DNA of 47,159 nt from Nitrincola sp. A-D6 (GTDB lineage Bacteria; Pseudomonadota; Gammaproteobacteria; Pseudomonadales; Balneatricaceae): assembly GCF_000764495.1 (NCBI RefSeq), contig NZ_JRLB01000089.1, positions 1-47,159 of the forward strand. Reading direction: 5' to 3'. Both the position numbers and the translations under genes were made by a program. The notes beneath the pieces are model-generated. The model was not told the origin of the DNA. It did not search any database and was given only the letters and a program-made list of their open reading frames with translations. Every line of letters begins with the position of its first letter. Position 1 is the first letter of the stretch. Shown here in pieces: positions 20,698 to 28,981 of this stretch.

Positions 20698-23514
20698 ATG
20701 ACCGATTACAAACACACTCTGAATCTGCCGGAAACCGAGTTTCCGATGCGCGGTAATCTGCCACAGCGCGAACCAGCCCGTCTGGCGCGTTGGGATGAGA
20801 TTGACCTTTACGCACGTCTGCGTGAAGAGGGGCAGGGTCGGCGCAAATTCATTTTGCACGATGGTCCTCCATACGCCAACGGCAGTATTCATATTGGTCA
20901 TGCGGTTAACAAAGTGATCAAGGATATGATCGTCAAATCGAAAACCCTGAGTGGTTTCGATGCGCCCTATATTCCTGGCTGAGACTGCCATGGCTTGCCG
21001 ATTGAGCACAAGGTCGAAACCACCATCGGTCGGGCCGGTGACAAGGTGCCCTTCCGCGAATTTCGTCAGCAGTGCCGTGACTATGCCACCAAGCAGATCG
21101 AAGGCCAGAAAGACGACTTTATCCGTCTGGGCGTGATCGGTGACTGGGATAAGCCTTACCTGACCATGAATGCCGAAACTGAAGCCAATATCGTGCGTTC
21201 ACTGGGTAAAATCATTGAAAACGGTCATCTGATGAAGGGCTACAAGCCTGTCTACTGGAGTGTGGTCGGTCAGTCGGCTCTGGCGGAAGCGGAAGTCGAG
21301 TATCAGGAAAAAACCTCCATTGCTATCGATGTGCGCATGACTGCGGTTGATCAAGCTGCTGTGTTAGAGCTGTTCGATACCACTGCAGGTGAAGGCCCGG
21401 TGTCTATCGCGATCTGGACCACCACCCCCTGGACCATTCCAGCCAACCAGGCCGTGTCGCTGCATGCCGAGTTGAGTTATGCCCTGGTGGAAACCGCGAT
21501 CAATCACGGCAAAGAGCGCCTGATCGTTGCGACTGAAATGGTGGATACCATCATGGCGCGCTGGGGTATTCAGCAGTATCAGGTACTGGCTGAGTGCAGT
21601 GGTAAAGCACTGGAAGGTCAGTTGTTGCAGCACCCGCTGTTTGATCGCCAGGTACCGGTCATTCTGGGCGACCATGTGACCACAGAAGCGGGTACCGGTG
21701 CCGTGCACACCGCACCCGATCACGGTATGGAAGACTTTGTTGTGGGCCAGGAATATGGCCTGGGTACGCTGAACCTGGTGCAGGCCAACGGCACCTACAG
21801 TGATGCCGCGGGTGAATTTGCCGGGCTGCATGTTTACAAGGCCGATGAGCCGATGTGTGATGCGCTGGAGCGTGAACACAAACTCCTGCATATGAAAAAA
21901 TTTCAGCATAGCTACCCGCACTGCTGGCGCACCAAAACACCACTGATCTATCGTGCTACACCGCAATGGTTTATCTCCATGGATGATAAAAACCTGCGTG
22001 CTGATGCGCTTGAAGCGATCAAGGGTGTGCAGTGGTTCCCTGGTTGGGGTCAGGCACGTATCGAAGCCATGTTTGAACAGAGCCCGGACTGGTGTATCTC
22101 ACGTCAGCGCACCTGGGGTGTACCGATCACCCTGTTCACGCATAAACAGACCGGTGAGCTGCATCCGCGTACCCAGGAGCTGATCGAGGCCGTAGCCCTG
22201 CGTATTGAAAAAGATGGCATCGATGCCTGGTTCGAGCTGGATGCCGCCGAATTGCTGGGTGATGAAGCCGCCGATTACGATAAGGTCACTGACACCCTGG
22301 ATGTCTGGTTTGATTCAGGCACCACACATCACTCGGTGCTGCGTACCCGCGAAGAGTTACAGTTCCCGGCCGATATGTACCTGGAAGGTTCGGATCAGCA
22401 TCGTGGCTGGTTCCAGTCCTCGCTGAAAACTTCCATCGCCATCAACGGAGTGGCGCCTTACAAACAGGTGCTGACACACGGTTTTGTGGTGGATGAGAAG
22501 GGCTATAAAATGTCCAAATCACTGGGTAACGTGATCGGCCCACAGGAAGTTACCGACAGTATGGGCGCTGATATTCTGCGTCTGTGGGTATCCGCTACCG
22601 ACTATTCCGGTGAAATGGCTGTATCCAAGCAGATACTGCAGCGTACTGCCGATGCCTATCGACGTATCCGTAATACCTCACGCTTCCTGTTGTCGAATCT
22701 GTCAGGCTTCGATCCGGCCAGCCACCTGGTTGAGCCAGAGCAGATGCTGACACTGGATCGCTGGGCTGTGGATGCTACCTGGCGTTTACAGCAAAAAATC
22801 ATAGCGGCCTACGATGACTACCGTTTCCTGGATGTCTATCAGGCGGTACACAACTTCTGTGTGCAGGAGCTGGGTGGTTTCTATCTGGATATCATCAAAG
22901 ACCGCCAGTACACCACCCAGGCCGACAGTCTGGCACGACGCTCCTGTCAGAGCGCGCTGTACCATATTGCTGAAGCGCTGACCCGCTGGATCGCTCCGAT
23001 TCTGACCTTCACCGCGGAAGAGATCTACGAAGTGCTGCCGGGCAGCCGTCGTGACAGCGTGTTGCTGAGCAACTGGTATGAAGGCCTGTTTACCCTGTCC
23101 GCAGATGATGAGCTGGGTGATGCCTACTGGCGCCGTATCATGGCGGTCAAGGATGCGGTGAACAAGTGTCTGGAAGATGCGCGTGGTGAAAAACTGGTCA
23201 AAGCCTCTCTGGCGGCTGAAGCGATACTCTATGTGAGTGACAGTATTCAAGCCGATCTGCAGCGCTTGGGTGATGAGTTGCGTTTTGTGCTGATCACCTC
23301 AGCGGTGACGCTCAAACCATTGGCTGAAGGCACTGAAGCAAGAGAAACCGCAGTGGATGGCCTGAAGGTCAGTGTGGCGGCTTCGGAGCATCCCAAGTGT
23401 GCACGTTGCTGGCATCACCGTGCCGATGTGGGTGAGCATGCCGAGCATGAAGAGCTGTGTGGTCGTTGTGTAGATAACGTCACGGGCAGTGGTGAACAAC
23501 GCTACTATGCCTGA
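20698..23514 (+). CDS. ileS: Isoleucyl-tRNA synthetase with in-frame TGA at 20980
   Basis: Charges tRNA-Ile. The frame from ATG 20698 is 938 residues, normal length, interrupted only by TGA at 20980-20982. The context PYIPG[13 protein letters not shown] shows that an invariant Trp (TGG) stands here in the family, so one G-to-A change makes the stop. Motifs: GSIHIGHA (HIGH), KMSKSLGNV (KMSKS), an editing domain (about 200-400, [13 protein letters not shown]), and a C-terminal zinc site with CARC and CGRC pairs. Unlike the other breaks in this window it is a substitution, not an indel. As the gene is essential, a sequencing error is likeliest. Confidence 0.95.
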
Positions 23515-24022
23515 TAGCGATGCAAATACTGTAGCTGGCACCTGGTGGCGCTGGCTGGGTCTGACGCTGCTGGTCGTGCTGCTGGATCTGGGCAGTAAGT
23601 GGCTGGCAACGGATATGCTGGTGTATGCCCGTCCGGTGCCACTGCTGCCGTTTTTTGACCTTACCCTGCTGCATAATCCAGGGGCTGCTTTCAGCTTTCT
23701 GGCGGGAGCCGGTGGTTGGCAACGCTGGTTCTTTGTTGGCATCACCCTGATGATTAGTGGCGTGTTGCTGGTTTGGCTAAAACGTACACCGGCGCAGCAG
23801 TGGTGGATGCGCCTGGCACTGGCGCTGATTTTGGGCGGTGCTCTGGGGAATCTTTACGACCGTATGCTGCATGGATACGTAGTGGATTTTATTTCATTGC
23901 ATTATGGTGGCTGGTATTTCCCGGCATTCAATCTGGCTGACAGCGCCATTACTGTTGGGGCCGCTATACTGATTATTGATATGCTGTTTATTTCTGGTCG
24001 CGCTGAAAAGCCGACCCGATAA
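23507..24022 (+). CDS. lspA: Lipoprotein signal peptidase
   Basis: Inner-membrane aspartyl protease that cleaves signal peptides from prolipoproteins after lipidation. About 171 residues with four membrane segments. The catalytic Asp residues lie in [16 protein letters not shown] and [10 protein letters not shown] prefer ATG 23507; GTG 23489, 18 bases upstream in frame, is an alternative. Either start overlaps the ileS end, consistent with translational coupling. Its clients here include BamD. Confidence 0.96.
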   Translation: MPDSDANTVAGTWWRWLGLTLLVVLLDLGSKWLATDMLVYARPVPLLPFFDLTLLHNPGAAFSFLAGAGGWQRWFFVGITLMISGVLLVWLKRTPAQQWWMRLALALILGGALGNLYDRMLHGYVVDFISLHYGGWYFPAFNLADSAITVGAAILIIDMLFISGRAEKPTR

Positions 24023-24036
24023 TCCGAGGGCATTAT

Positions 24037-24471
24037 ATGAGCGACAAAATTCTGGGAGAAGGTACTGCCGTAACTCTGCACTTCGCCATCAAGCTCGAAA
24101 ATGGTACGGTGATTGATTCCAACTTTGATGCGGCACCAGTAGAGTTTGTTTTTGGCGATGGCAATATTCCCGAAGGCTTCGAGCAGGCACTGATTGGTTT
24201 GAAAGTGGGTGATCATCTGGATCTCACCATTGCCCCTGAACGCGGTTTCGGTATGCACAACCCCAGCAATATCCAGGTTATGCCGCGCAGTCAGTTTACC
24301 AATATGGATCTGGAGCCAGGTCTGGTGGTTTCCTTTAAAGAGCCTGGTGGTGAAGTGCCGGGCGTTGTCACTGAATTCAGTGATGAGCGTGTTACCGTGG
24401 ATTTCAACCATCCGCTGGCGGGAAAAACCGTGTTGTTTGAAGTGAAGATTGTTGACCTGGCGGATGCGTAA
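24037..24471 (+). CDS. fkpB: FKBP-type peptidyl-prolyl isomerase FkpB (SlpA)
   Basis: 144-residue FKBP fold of the SlyD/SlpA type: VTLHFAIKLENGTVIDSNFD, IPEGFEQALIGLKVGDH and the inserted-in-flap region around ERGFGMHNPSNIQ. It accelerates proline isomerisation and has chaperone activity. It follows lspA after 14 bases. In relatives ispH comes next; here minor pilin genes follow instead. Confidence 0.95.
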   Translation: MSDKILGEGTAVTLHFAIKLENGTVIDSNFDAAPVEFVFGDGNIPEGFEQALIGLKVGDHLDLTIAPERGFGMHNPSNIQVMPRSQFTNMDLEPGLVVSFKEPGGEVPGVVTEFSDERVTVDFNHPLAGKTVLFEVKIVDLADA

Positions 24472-24515
24472 CCTGAGATAGCCAGTCCTCAGTCCTGTTG
24501 TTGGGCTGGTTGTCA

Positions 24516-24547
24516 GACTTGACGCCGATAATCTGGCGTACTAGTCT
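24516..24547. other. Hairpin and possible promoter before pilV
   Basis: AGACT...AGTCT with inner ACGCC...GGCGT forms a two-part stem downstream of fkpB, without a T run. TTGACG (24519) and TAGTCT (24542) are 17 bases apart and could be a weak promoter for the pilin genes; the two readings overlap and I cannot choose. Confidence 0.35.
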
Positions 24548-24609
24548 AAAAATTCGCTGAAGCTAAGGACAGCTTCAAAAACTCTAACTTTTTCAGGGAC
24601 GGAAAAGTC

Positions 24610-24957
24610 ATGCGACCATTTACCCCTTCTTGCTGCGTTCAGCGCGGCGTCGGCCTTCCCGAAGTCATGATCACCCTGTTGCTGCTCAGCAGTGGCAGCC
24701 TGGCACTAACGCAACTGCAACTGCGCAATCTGCAAACAGCCCACCAGAGTCAGCTACTCACGCAACAAACGCTGACGCATACCGAAGCTATTGAACATCT
24801 CTGGCAACAACGCTGCTATCTGGCGGCATTAAATAGTGAGGCGCGTCAGAATTATCTGCTGCAAGATTATTCGAACCTTTTCAGTGCCACACCCGATGAT
24901 CCCTCGTTTCCAGGACAGTTGTGGCAAAGTCACCGGCCCGCAACTGCAGATTGTTAA
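24610..24957 (+). CDS. pilV: Minor type IV pilin PilV-like
   Basis: 115 residues with a type III prepilin signal: a short positive leader, then GVGLPEVMITLLLLSSG, with cleavage after Gly and Glu at +5, followed by a single hydrophobic helix. Position before pilW, pilX and fimT identifies it as PilV, one of the minor pilins that prime pilus assembly. It is shorter than typical PilV (about 160-185), so a truncated C-terminus or a missed frameshift is possible. It ends one base before pilW. Confidence 0.75.
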   Translation: MRPFTPSCCVQRGVGLPEVMITLLLLSSGSLALTQLQLRNLQTAHQSQLLTQQTLTHTEAIEHLWQQRCYLAALNSEARQNYLLQDYSNLFSATPDDPSFPGQLWQSHRPATADC

Positions 24958-24958
24958 C

Positions 24959-25507
24959 ATGCCTGCCCAGCAAGGCTTTAGCCTGACAGAGCTGCTGGTG
25001 GCACTGGCGATTAGCGCCGTGTTGTTGCTTGCTGCTTCAACCCTGTTAGTAGCTGGAAAGGAAAGCTGGCGCTCACAGCAGCGCTTAAATTCAGCGCAGG
25101 AGATTGAACGCTACAGCGTGTTGCAGCTACGCCGTGCCATACGTCAGGCGCAGCAGGTCAACCTGGACAGTGATGCACAGCACCTCCGGTTAACTTACCT
25201 TGCGCAGGAGGGGAGTCGTAACTGTCTGGGTCAGGAGCAGACAGCCGCTACGGAGTTTATTGATCAGTTTCAGGTTGGTGATGATCAACTGCGCTGCAAT
25301 GGTCAGGCTTTGATTGCTGGCATTGCCGAATTGCGCTTTTCTTATGGTGTTGACCTCAATGACGACGGACGGATTCTTGAGGATGAACATCTGCCAGTCC
25401 CACACTGCTGCATTCCGGTACGCAGTCTGCGCTTTCGGCTGTCTTTCTCAGGTATCAATGCTGGCAGGGAGCCGGTGGAATACAGCGCTGCATTGAGGCG
25501 CTACTGA
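24959..25507 (+). CDS. pilW: Minor type IV pilin PilW-like
   Basis: Start ATG 24959 (MPAQQGFSLTELLVALAISA) gives a proper prepilin leader and signal GFSLTELLVAL; an upstream in-frame start at 24836 would bury it. 182 residues, with a globular C-terminal half containing DLNDDGRI, a possible Ca2+-binding loop, and CC at PVPHCCIPVRS. PilW is a minor pilin of the tip complex. It follows pilV by one base and precedes pilX by 22. Confidence 0.85.
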   Translation: MPAQQGFSLTELLVALAISAVLLLAASTLLVAGKESWRSQQRLNSAQEIERYSVLQLRRAIRQAQQVNLDSDAQHLRLTYLAQEGSRNCLGQEQTAATEFIDQFQVGDDQLRCNGQALIAGIAELRFSYGVDLNDDGRILEDEHLPVPHCCIPVRSLRFRLSFSGINAGREPVEYSAALRRY

Positions 25508-25529
25508 ACAGGATACAAGGAGGTATCCC

Positions 25530-25973
25530 ATGACTATACAATTGAAAACCATGCAGGGAAACAGCTTGCTGGTAACGCTGATTTTCCTCTCTGTGATCGC
25601 TATGCTGACCTTCAGTGCGGCGGTTAATTCGCAATTGCAGCAGCGTATGAGCCACAATCTACATCTCAAAGTACAGTCTGATGAAGCGGCTGATTCCGGT
25701 GTTATGGCCTTCTATACCTGGTTGTCAGCCGACCCGGATCACTGGGAGAGTGAAGGTTGGGAAAGCCTGAATAGCGGTGATCCTTCTGCACAGAGTTACT
25801 ACGAGATTCTGGCTGATCAACTGGATTGGGACGGTGATTATGTCACGCTGACCGTTCGCGGAGCGGTGCAGAGCGATTTGGATGATGTAAGCAACAGCCT
25901 GTTGCGGGTTAGTTTTTATCGCTCGGTGGATGAGGGACGGATTTATCTGCACAACTGGGCTGAACTGCTATGA
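25530..25973 (+). CDS. pilX: Minor type IV pilin PilX-like
   Basis: 147 residues with an N-terminal hydrophobic segment GNSLLVTLIFLSVIAMLTF resembling the PilX signal, which lacks the +5 Glu of other pilins. QQRMSHNLHLKVQSDEAADSG resembles the conserved PilX block after the helix. AAGGAGG precedes the ATG. It overlaps the next gene by 4 bases (ATGA). Confidence 0.78.
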   Translation: MTIQLKTMQGNSLLVTLIFLSVIAMLTFSAAVNSQLQQRMSHNLHLKVQSDEAADSGVMAFYTWLSADPDHWESEGWESLNSGDPSAQSYYEILADQLDWDGDYVTLTVRGAVQSDLDDVSNSLLRVSFYRSVDEGRIYLHNWAELL

Positions 25974-26503
25974 AAGGGATGCGCATCCAGCCGCCAAGCA
26001 GTCAACAGGGGCTGAGCTTGCTGGAGCTCCTGGTCGCGCTGGTGCTGGTGGTCGTGTTAACCACAGTCGCAGTGCCCTCCTTCTCAGCCTTGCTGGAAAA
26101 GACACGCCAGGAGAGTACTGCCGAGCGCCTGAAAACGCACCTGGCACTGGCCCGGATCGAAGCGGTCAGTCGCCGGGAGTGGATTACCCTGTGTCGCACA
26201 GACGATGGTGAGCAGTGTGTGAGTGATGCTGTAAGCGGCACCACCCAGTGGCAGGGTGTGTTGATGTTTATCGATACCGAACGTGACCGCATGGTATCTC
26301 ATACTGACAAGCTACTGCGCGTGGACCGCTTTGCTTCGCCCCTTAGCGTGCACTGGAACCGTGGCGACAGCCTGACCTATCAGGCAGATGGTAGCGTCAC
26401 CGGTTTCTCCAATGGCACTTTTCGTATTCGGGCAGGGCAGTCGGAATTGGAGCATCGGTTGGTGATTTCTATGGCTGGACGGGTTCGGGAAGAGGTTGAG
26501 TGA
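25970..26503 (+). CDS. fimT: Minor pilin / pseudopilin FimT-like (GspH domain)
   Basis: 177 residues. The prepilin signal is QGLSLLELLVALVLVVVLTTVAVPSF, cleaved before Leu with Glu at +5. The rest fits the GspH/FimT layout: ERLKTHLALARIEAVSRREWITLC, then a beta-rich C-terminus with VLMFIDTERDR and YQADGSVTGFSNGTF. The upstream pilX overlap shows co-transcription. Could equally be named FimU. pilY1 and pilE, usual members of this cluster, are absent here. Confidence 0.85.
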   Translation: MKGMRIQPPSSQQGLSLLELLVALVLVVVLTTVAVPSFSALLEKTRQESTAERLKTHLALARIEAVSRREWITLCRTDDGEQCVSDAVSGTTQWQGVLMFIDTERDRMVSHTDKLLRVDRFASPLSVHWNRGDSLTYQADGSVTGFSNGTFRIRAGQSELEHRLVISMAGRVREEVE

Positions 26504-26515
26504 ATAGTGGGTTGA

Positions 26516-26537
26516 CTACATTGCATTCAAAATGTAG
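26516..26537 (+). terminator. Possible terminator after the pilin genes
   Basis: CTACATT, 8-base loop, AATGTAG: a 7-bp stem 12 bases after the fimT stop, but AT-rich and with only a weak T tract. Confidence 0.35.
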
Positions 26538-26609
26538 GGTTATTGTTGCTAAAGGAAGTAATAGCGTTGTAGTCAGATAATACAAGTCCGTCTATATCAA
26601 GGAGTGATC

Positions 26610-27035
26610 ATGACAACCAGTCTTTGTCCTGAAGAGTTACGCAGCTCAGCCACCAGTTTATTTCCCACCGTTGATGTATGCCAGACGCTGAAAGCGGAAT
26701 ATGGCATCAGTATTATTGCAGCAGCCGAAAAAAAGTATTTAGTCACCCGAACCGCTGTCTCTGGTAAAACCCCTTTTCGCTATCTTGTTGGCAGAGAAGT
26801 CGGTCATTTGATTGGGCCGATGGTGGGGTTGTTGGAGCCGTCAGGGACGAGAGGGGTGATGCTGATGCATATTCGCAATGAAGTTGATAATTGTTACCAT
26901 AATCATGGAGATATTCTTTGGAAGTCTGAAACATTGAGGTTCCTTTCCCAGGATCCCTTACAGGCAGTTTTGAGGGTGGCTGAACATGACAGTTGTAAAT
27001 TTGAAAATCTATGGAATAAGATCAAAAGTCTATAA
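26610..27035 (+). CDS. Unknown 141-residue protein
   Basis: Not recognised. Start ATG 26610 follows AAGGAG at a good distance. No signal peptide or membrane helix; it contains two histidines in CYHNHGDILW and two cysteine-containing stretches. It lies 11 bases before a secreted ankyrin-repeat protein, so the two are co-transcribed. Base composition is less GC-rich than the pilin genes upstream, hinting at acquisition. A toxin-like or substrate protein partnered by the ankyrin protein is conceivable but unproven. Confidence 0.6.
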   Translation: MTTSLCPEELRSSATSLFPTVDVCQTLKAEYGISIIAAAEKKYLVTRTAVSGKTPFRYLVGREVGHLIGPMVGLLEPSGTRGVMLMHIRNEVDNCYHNHGDILWKSETLRFLSQDPLQAVLRVAEHDSCKFENLWNKIKSL

Positions 27036-27046
27036 ATGGAGTTAGA

Positions 27047-27925
27047 ATGAGCATGTTTCGGTGGCTTTTAATTTTCATTTGTTTATTTGGCAGCTTTTTT
27101 AGTACTGCCGTGATGTCTGAGATGCAAGTTTCAGAATATGAGCAATACCATGAGATTAAGTTAGAATATGAGGCTCACAAACGGCAGCAGACTGATGAAA
27201 TTCAAGCGATTTTTGATCAATATGCAGATCAAAAAATACCTATAGCTGAAGCAACCTACCGCTATACAAATCCATATAGACAAGAGGTATTTGAGTACCC
27301 GCTGATTTTTGAAGTGGTTATGTTTGGTACACCAGAGCAGTTGGGTGCATTGATTGCTGCAGGTGCTGATGTAAATGCCTTATTTCCTGGTGGGCATCTT
27401 AAAACTCCATCCCGAACACCTATTTATTTTGCAAACAATGCTCATCATCCCTACGCAACTAATGCATGGTTTGAATGCAGACCGGAGCAAGCCAGGCAGC
27501 TGTTAGCGGCGGGGGCCGAGATTGAACAGCCATCATTTAATAGTTATAGCCTCCTTGGCCAGTATACAGCACCGGCTATGATCAAGGGTTGTACTGAAAC
27601 CCTCGCAATGTTAATTCAGGCGGGTGCTGATGTTAATGCCCAGGATGTCCTTGGAAGAACGGCGCTTTCAGATGCGTTGTTAGTCAATGACATGCAGGGT
27701 GTTGAGGTGTTGCTGGCTGCTGGTGCAGATCCTAATCTTCAGGACATTACAGGACTAAGTGTTTTTGAACATGCGCTGCAAATGTCTCTAGGCTATCTTC
27801 CAATAGAAGATTCAGAGGATTCACAGCCTAATACCCTTCGCCGCTTTATAGAACTGGCAGTCGAGAAAAAGTATGAAGAAAATATCGAAATACTGCGTCA
27901 GCAACGAGATGAACAGAGTAACTGA
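27047..27925 (+). CDS. Periplasmic ankyrin-repeat protein
   Basis: 292 residues. A signal peptide (about 1-24, LLIFICLFGSFFSTAVMS) is followed by a charged helical region and at least three to four ankyrin repeats: TPEQLGALIAAGADVNALF, PEQARQLLAAGAEIEQ, CTETLAMLIQAGADVNAQD, MQGVEVLLAAGADPNLQD. Ankyrin repeats bind proteins. In gammaproteobacteria secreted ankyrin proteins often sit beside effectors or enzymes as immunity or accessory factors. It follows the unknown gene by 11 bases. Confidence 0.8.
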   Translation: MSMFRWLLIFICLFGSFFSTAVMSEMQVSEYEQYHEIKLEYEAHKRQQTDEIQAIFDQYADQKIPIAEATYRYTNPYRQEVFEYPLIFEVVMFGTPEQLGALIAAGADVNALFPGGHLKTPSRTPIYFANNAHHPYATNAWFECRPEQARQLLAAGAEIEQPSFNSYSLLGQYTAPAMIKGCTETLAMLIQAGADVNAQDVLGRTALSDALLVNDMQGVEVLLAAGADPNLQDITGLSVFEHALQMSLGYLPIEDSEDSQPNTLRRFIELAVEKKYEENIEILRQQRDEQSN

Positions 27926-27944
27926 TTTTGCAGCATTAACATCG

Positions 27945-27973
27945 AAGGCTTTCCCTTAAATGCAAAAAGCCTT
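27945..27973 (+). terminator. Possible terminator after the ankyrin gene
   Basis: AAGGCTTT, 13-base loop, AAAGCCTT: a perfect 8-bp stem 20 bases after the stop codon; no strong T run follows. Confidence 0.4.
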
Positions 27974-28370
27974 TCGGATTAACTGGTTACTCTCCCTCTT
28001 ATCTTTATTGCACAGTATATACAAACATATGGCTGTATCATCAACCACTATCCCCGCGAAAGTTCGTGCCAACTGATAGCAGATGGAAACGTGCCTATAG
28101 AGCAGTACAGCTGAAGGTTTGCCTAGGGAGTGTAGCCAGAGGTGTGAAGTTCTTCACATTTTCTGTATCTGCGTATTCCGTAATTTACGATGGAACGTTC
28201 CGATATTTACGTCTAATGACTCCGGATTTTACGTTTTAGTATTCCGTAATTAACAATACTATGCCTCTCAGGAACGGGATCTGGGCAGCACCCTTGTCAT
28301 CTCTTTGGGTACATAGAAACAAAACCAACAGTACAGCGTTGGAGCAATTAGCGTGGTTCATGTGCTATTA
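27974..28370. other. Non-coding AT-rich gap with repeats
   Basis: About 400 bases without a gene. It contains a 13-base direct repeat (GTATTCCGTAATT at 28173-28185 and 28239-28251) and, between the copies, GGAACGTTCC (28192-28201), a perfect palindrome flanked by imperfectly mirrored TTTACG motifs. It may be regulatory DNA or the scar of a lost element. Confidence 0.5.
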
Positions 28371-28422
28371 AATGTACAGGTTGATGTCTTGGGTATATAC
28401 TTGTCTTATTAATGGTACATGT
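28371..28422 (+). promoter_or_regulatory. Probable yefM-yoeB operator/promoter
   Basis: TGTACA (28373) and GGTACATG (28415) flank a promoter-like stretch just before yefM. YefM/Phd antitoxins bind TGTACA-cored palindromes to repress their own operon, so these are plausible operator halves. Confidence 0.4.
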
Positions 28423-28431
28423 GGAGGTTCT

Positions 28432-28686
28432 ATGAGAATCGTCTCTTTTACAGAAGCTAGAAATAGCTTAAAAGCGGTTCTGGATGCCGTTGTTAATGAT
28501 GCGGATACCACCGTCATCACACGTCGTGACTCTGAGGATGCTGTGGTTATGTCGCTGGATTACTACAATAGCTTAATGGAAACCGTACATTTACTGCGTT
28601 CACCGGCAAACGCAGAGCATTTGAACCGTTCCATTGCTCAATTTAAAGCAGGTAAAGTCAGTCAAAGAGATTTAATTGATGAGTAA
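28432..28686 (+). CDS. yefM: Antitoxin YefM (Phd/YefM family)
   Basis: 84 residues. The N-terminal DNA-binding half (MRIVSFTEARNSLKAVLDAV, TVITRRDSEDAVVMSLDYYN) is the Phd/YefM fold; the C-terminal tail is the part that wraps the toxin. GGAGG precedes ATG 28432. It neutralises YoeB and, with it, represses the operon. Its stop overlaps the toxin start by 8 bases. Confidence 0.95.
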   Translation: MRIVSFTEARNSLKAVLDAVVNDADTTVITRRDSEDAVVMSLDYYNSLMETVHLLRSPANAEHLNRSIAQFKAGKVSQRDLIDE

Positions 28687-28942
28687 TCGTTTGCTATCAT
28701 GGACAGATGAGTCCTGGAGCGATTACGTGTATTGGCAGACTCAGGATAAGAAAACCCTTAAGCGCATTAATAAACTGATTAATGACGTTAAGCGTTCTCC
28801 TTTTGAAGGTATAGGTAAGCCTGAGCCGCTGAAAGAACACCTGGCTGGCTTTTGGTCCCGCCGTATCGATGATACCAACAGATTAGTGTATGCCGTTGAT
28901 GATAACGCAATTACGATACTTGCATGCCGTTATCACTACTAA
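28679..28942 (+). CDS. yoeB: mRNA interferase toxin YoeB
   Basis: 87 residues from ATG 28679. RelE-fold ribosome-dependent endonuclease that cuts mRNA in the A site. SWTDESWSDYVYWQTQDKK and the C-terminal ACRYHY, whose last His and Tyr are catalytic in E. coli YoeB, are intact, as are LAGFWSRRID and NRLVY. The toxin therefore looks active. Translationally coupled to yefM. Confidence 0.96.
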   Translation: MSNRLLSWTDESWSDYVYWQTQDKKTLKRINKLINDVKRSPFEGIGKPEPLKEHLAGFWSRRIDDTNRLVYAVDDNAITILACRYHY

Positions 28943-28981
28943 ATCAAAATGATATAAACAGCTGACGAGTTTACTCACGCA

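Noticed and set aside
20980-20982. TGA in ileS as selenocysteine or a reassigned Trp codon
   Set aside because: Other genes here use TGA as a normal stop (for example ribF, ending two bases before ileS) and no selenocysteine insertion element is evident. A base error or point mutation is simpler.
24472-24609. Missing ispH hidden in the gap after fkpB
   Set aside because: The gap is only about 140 bases and has no IspH motifs in any frame.
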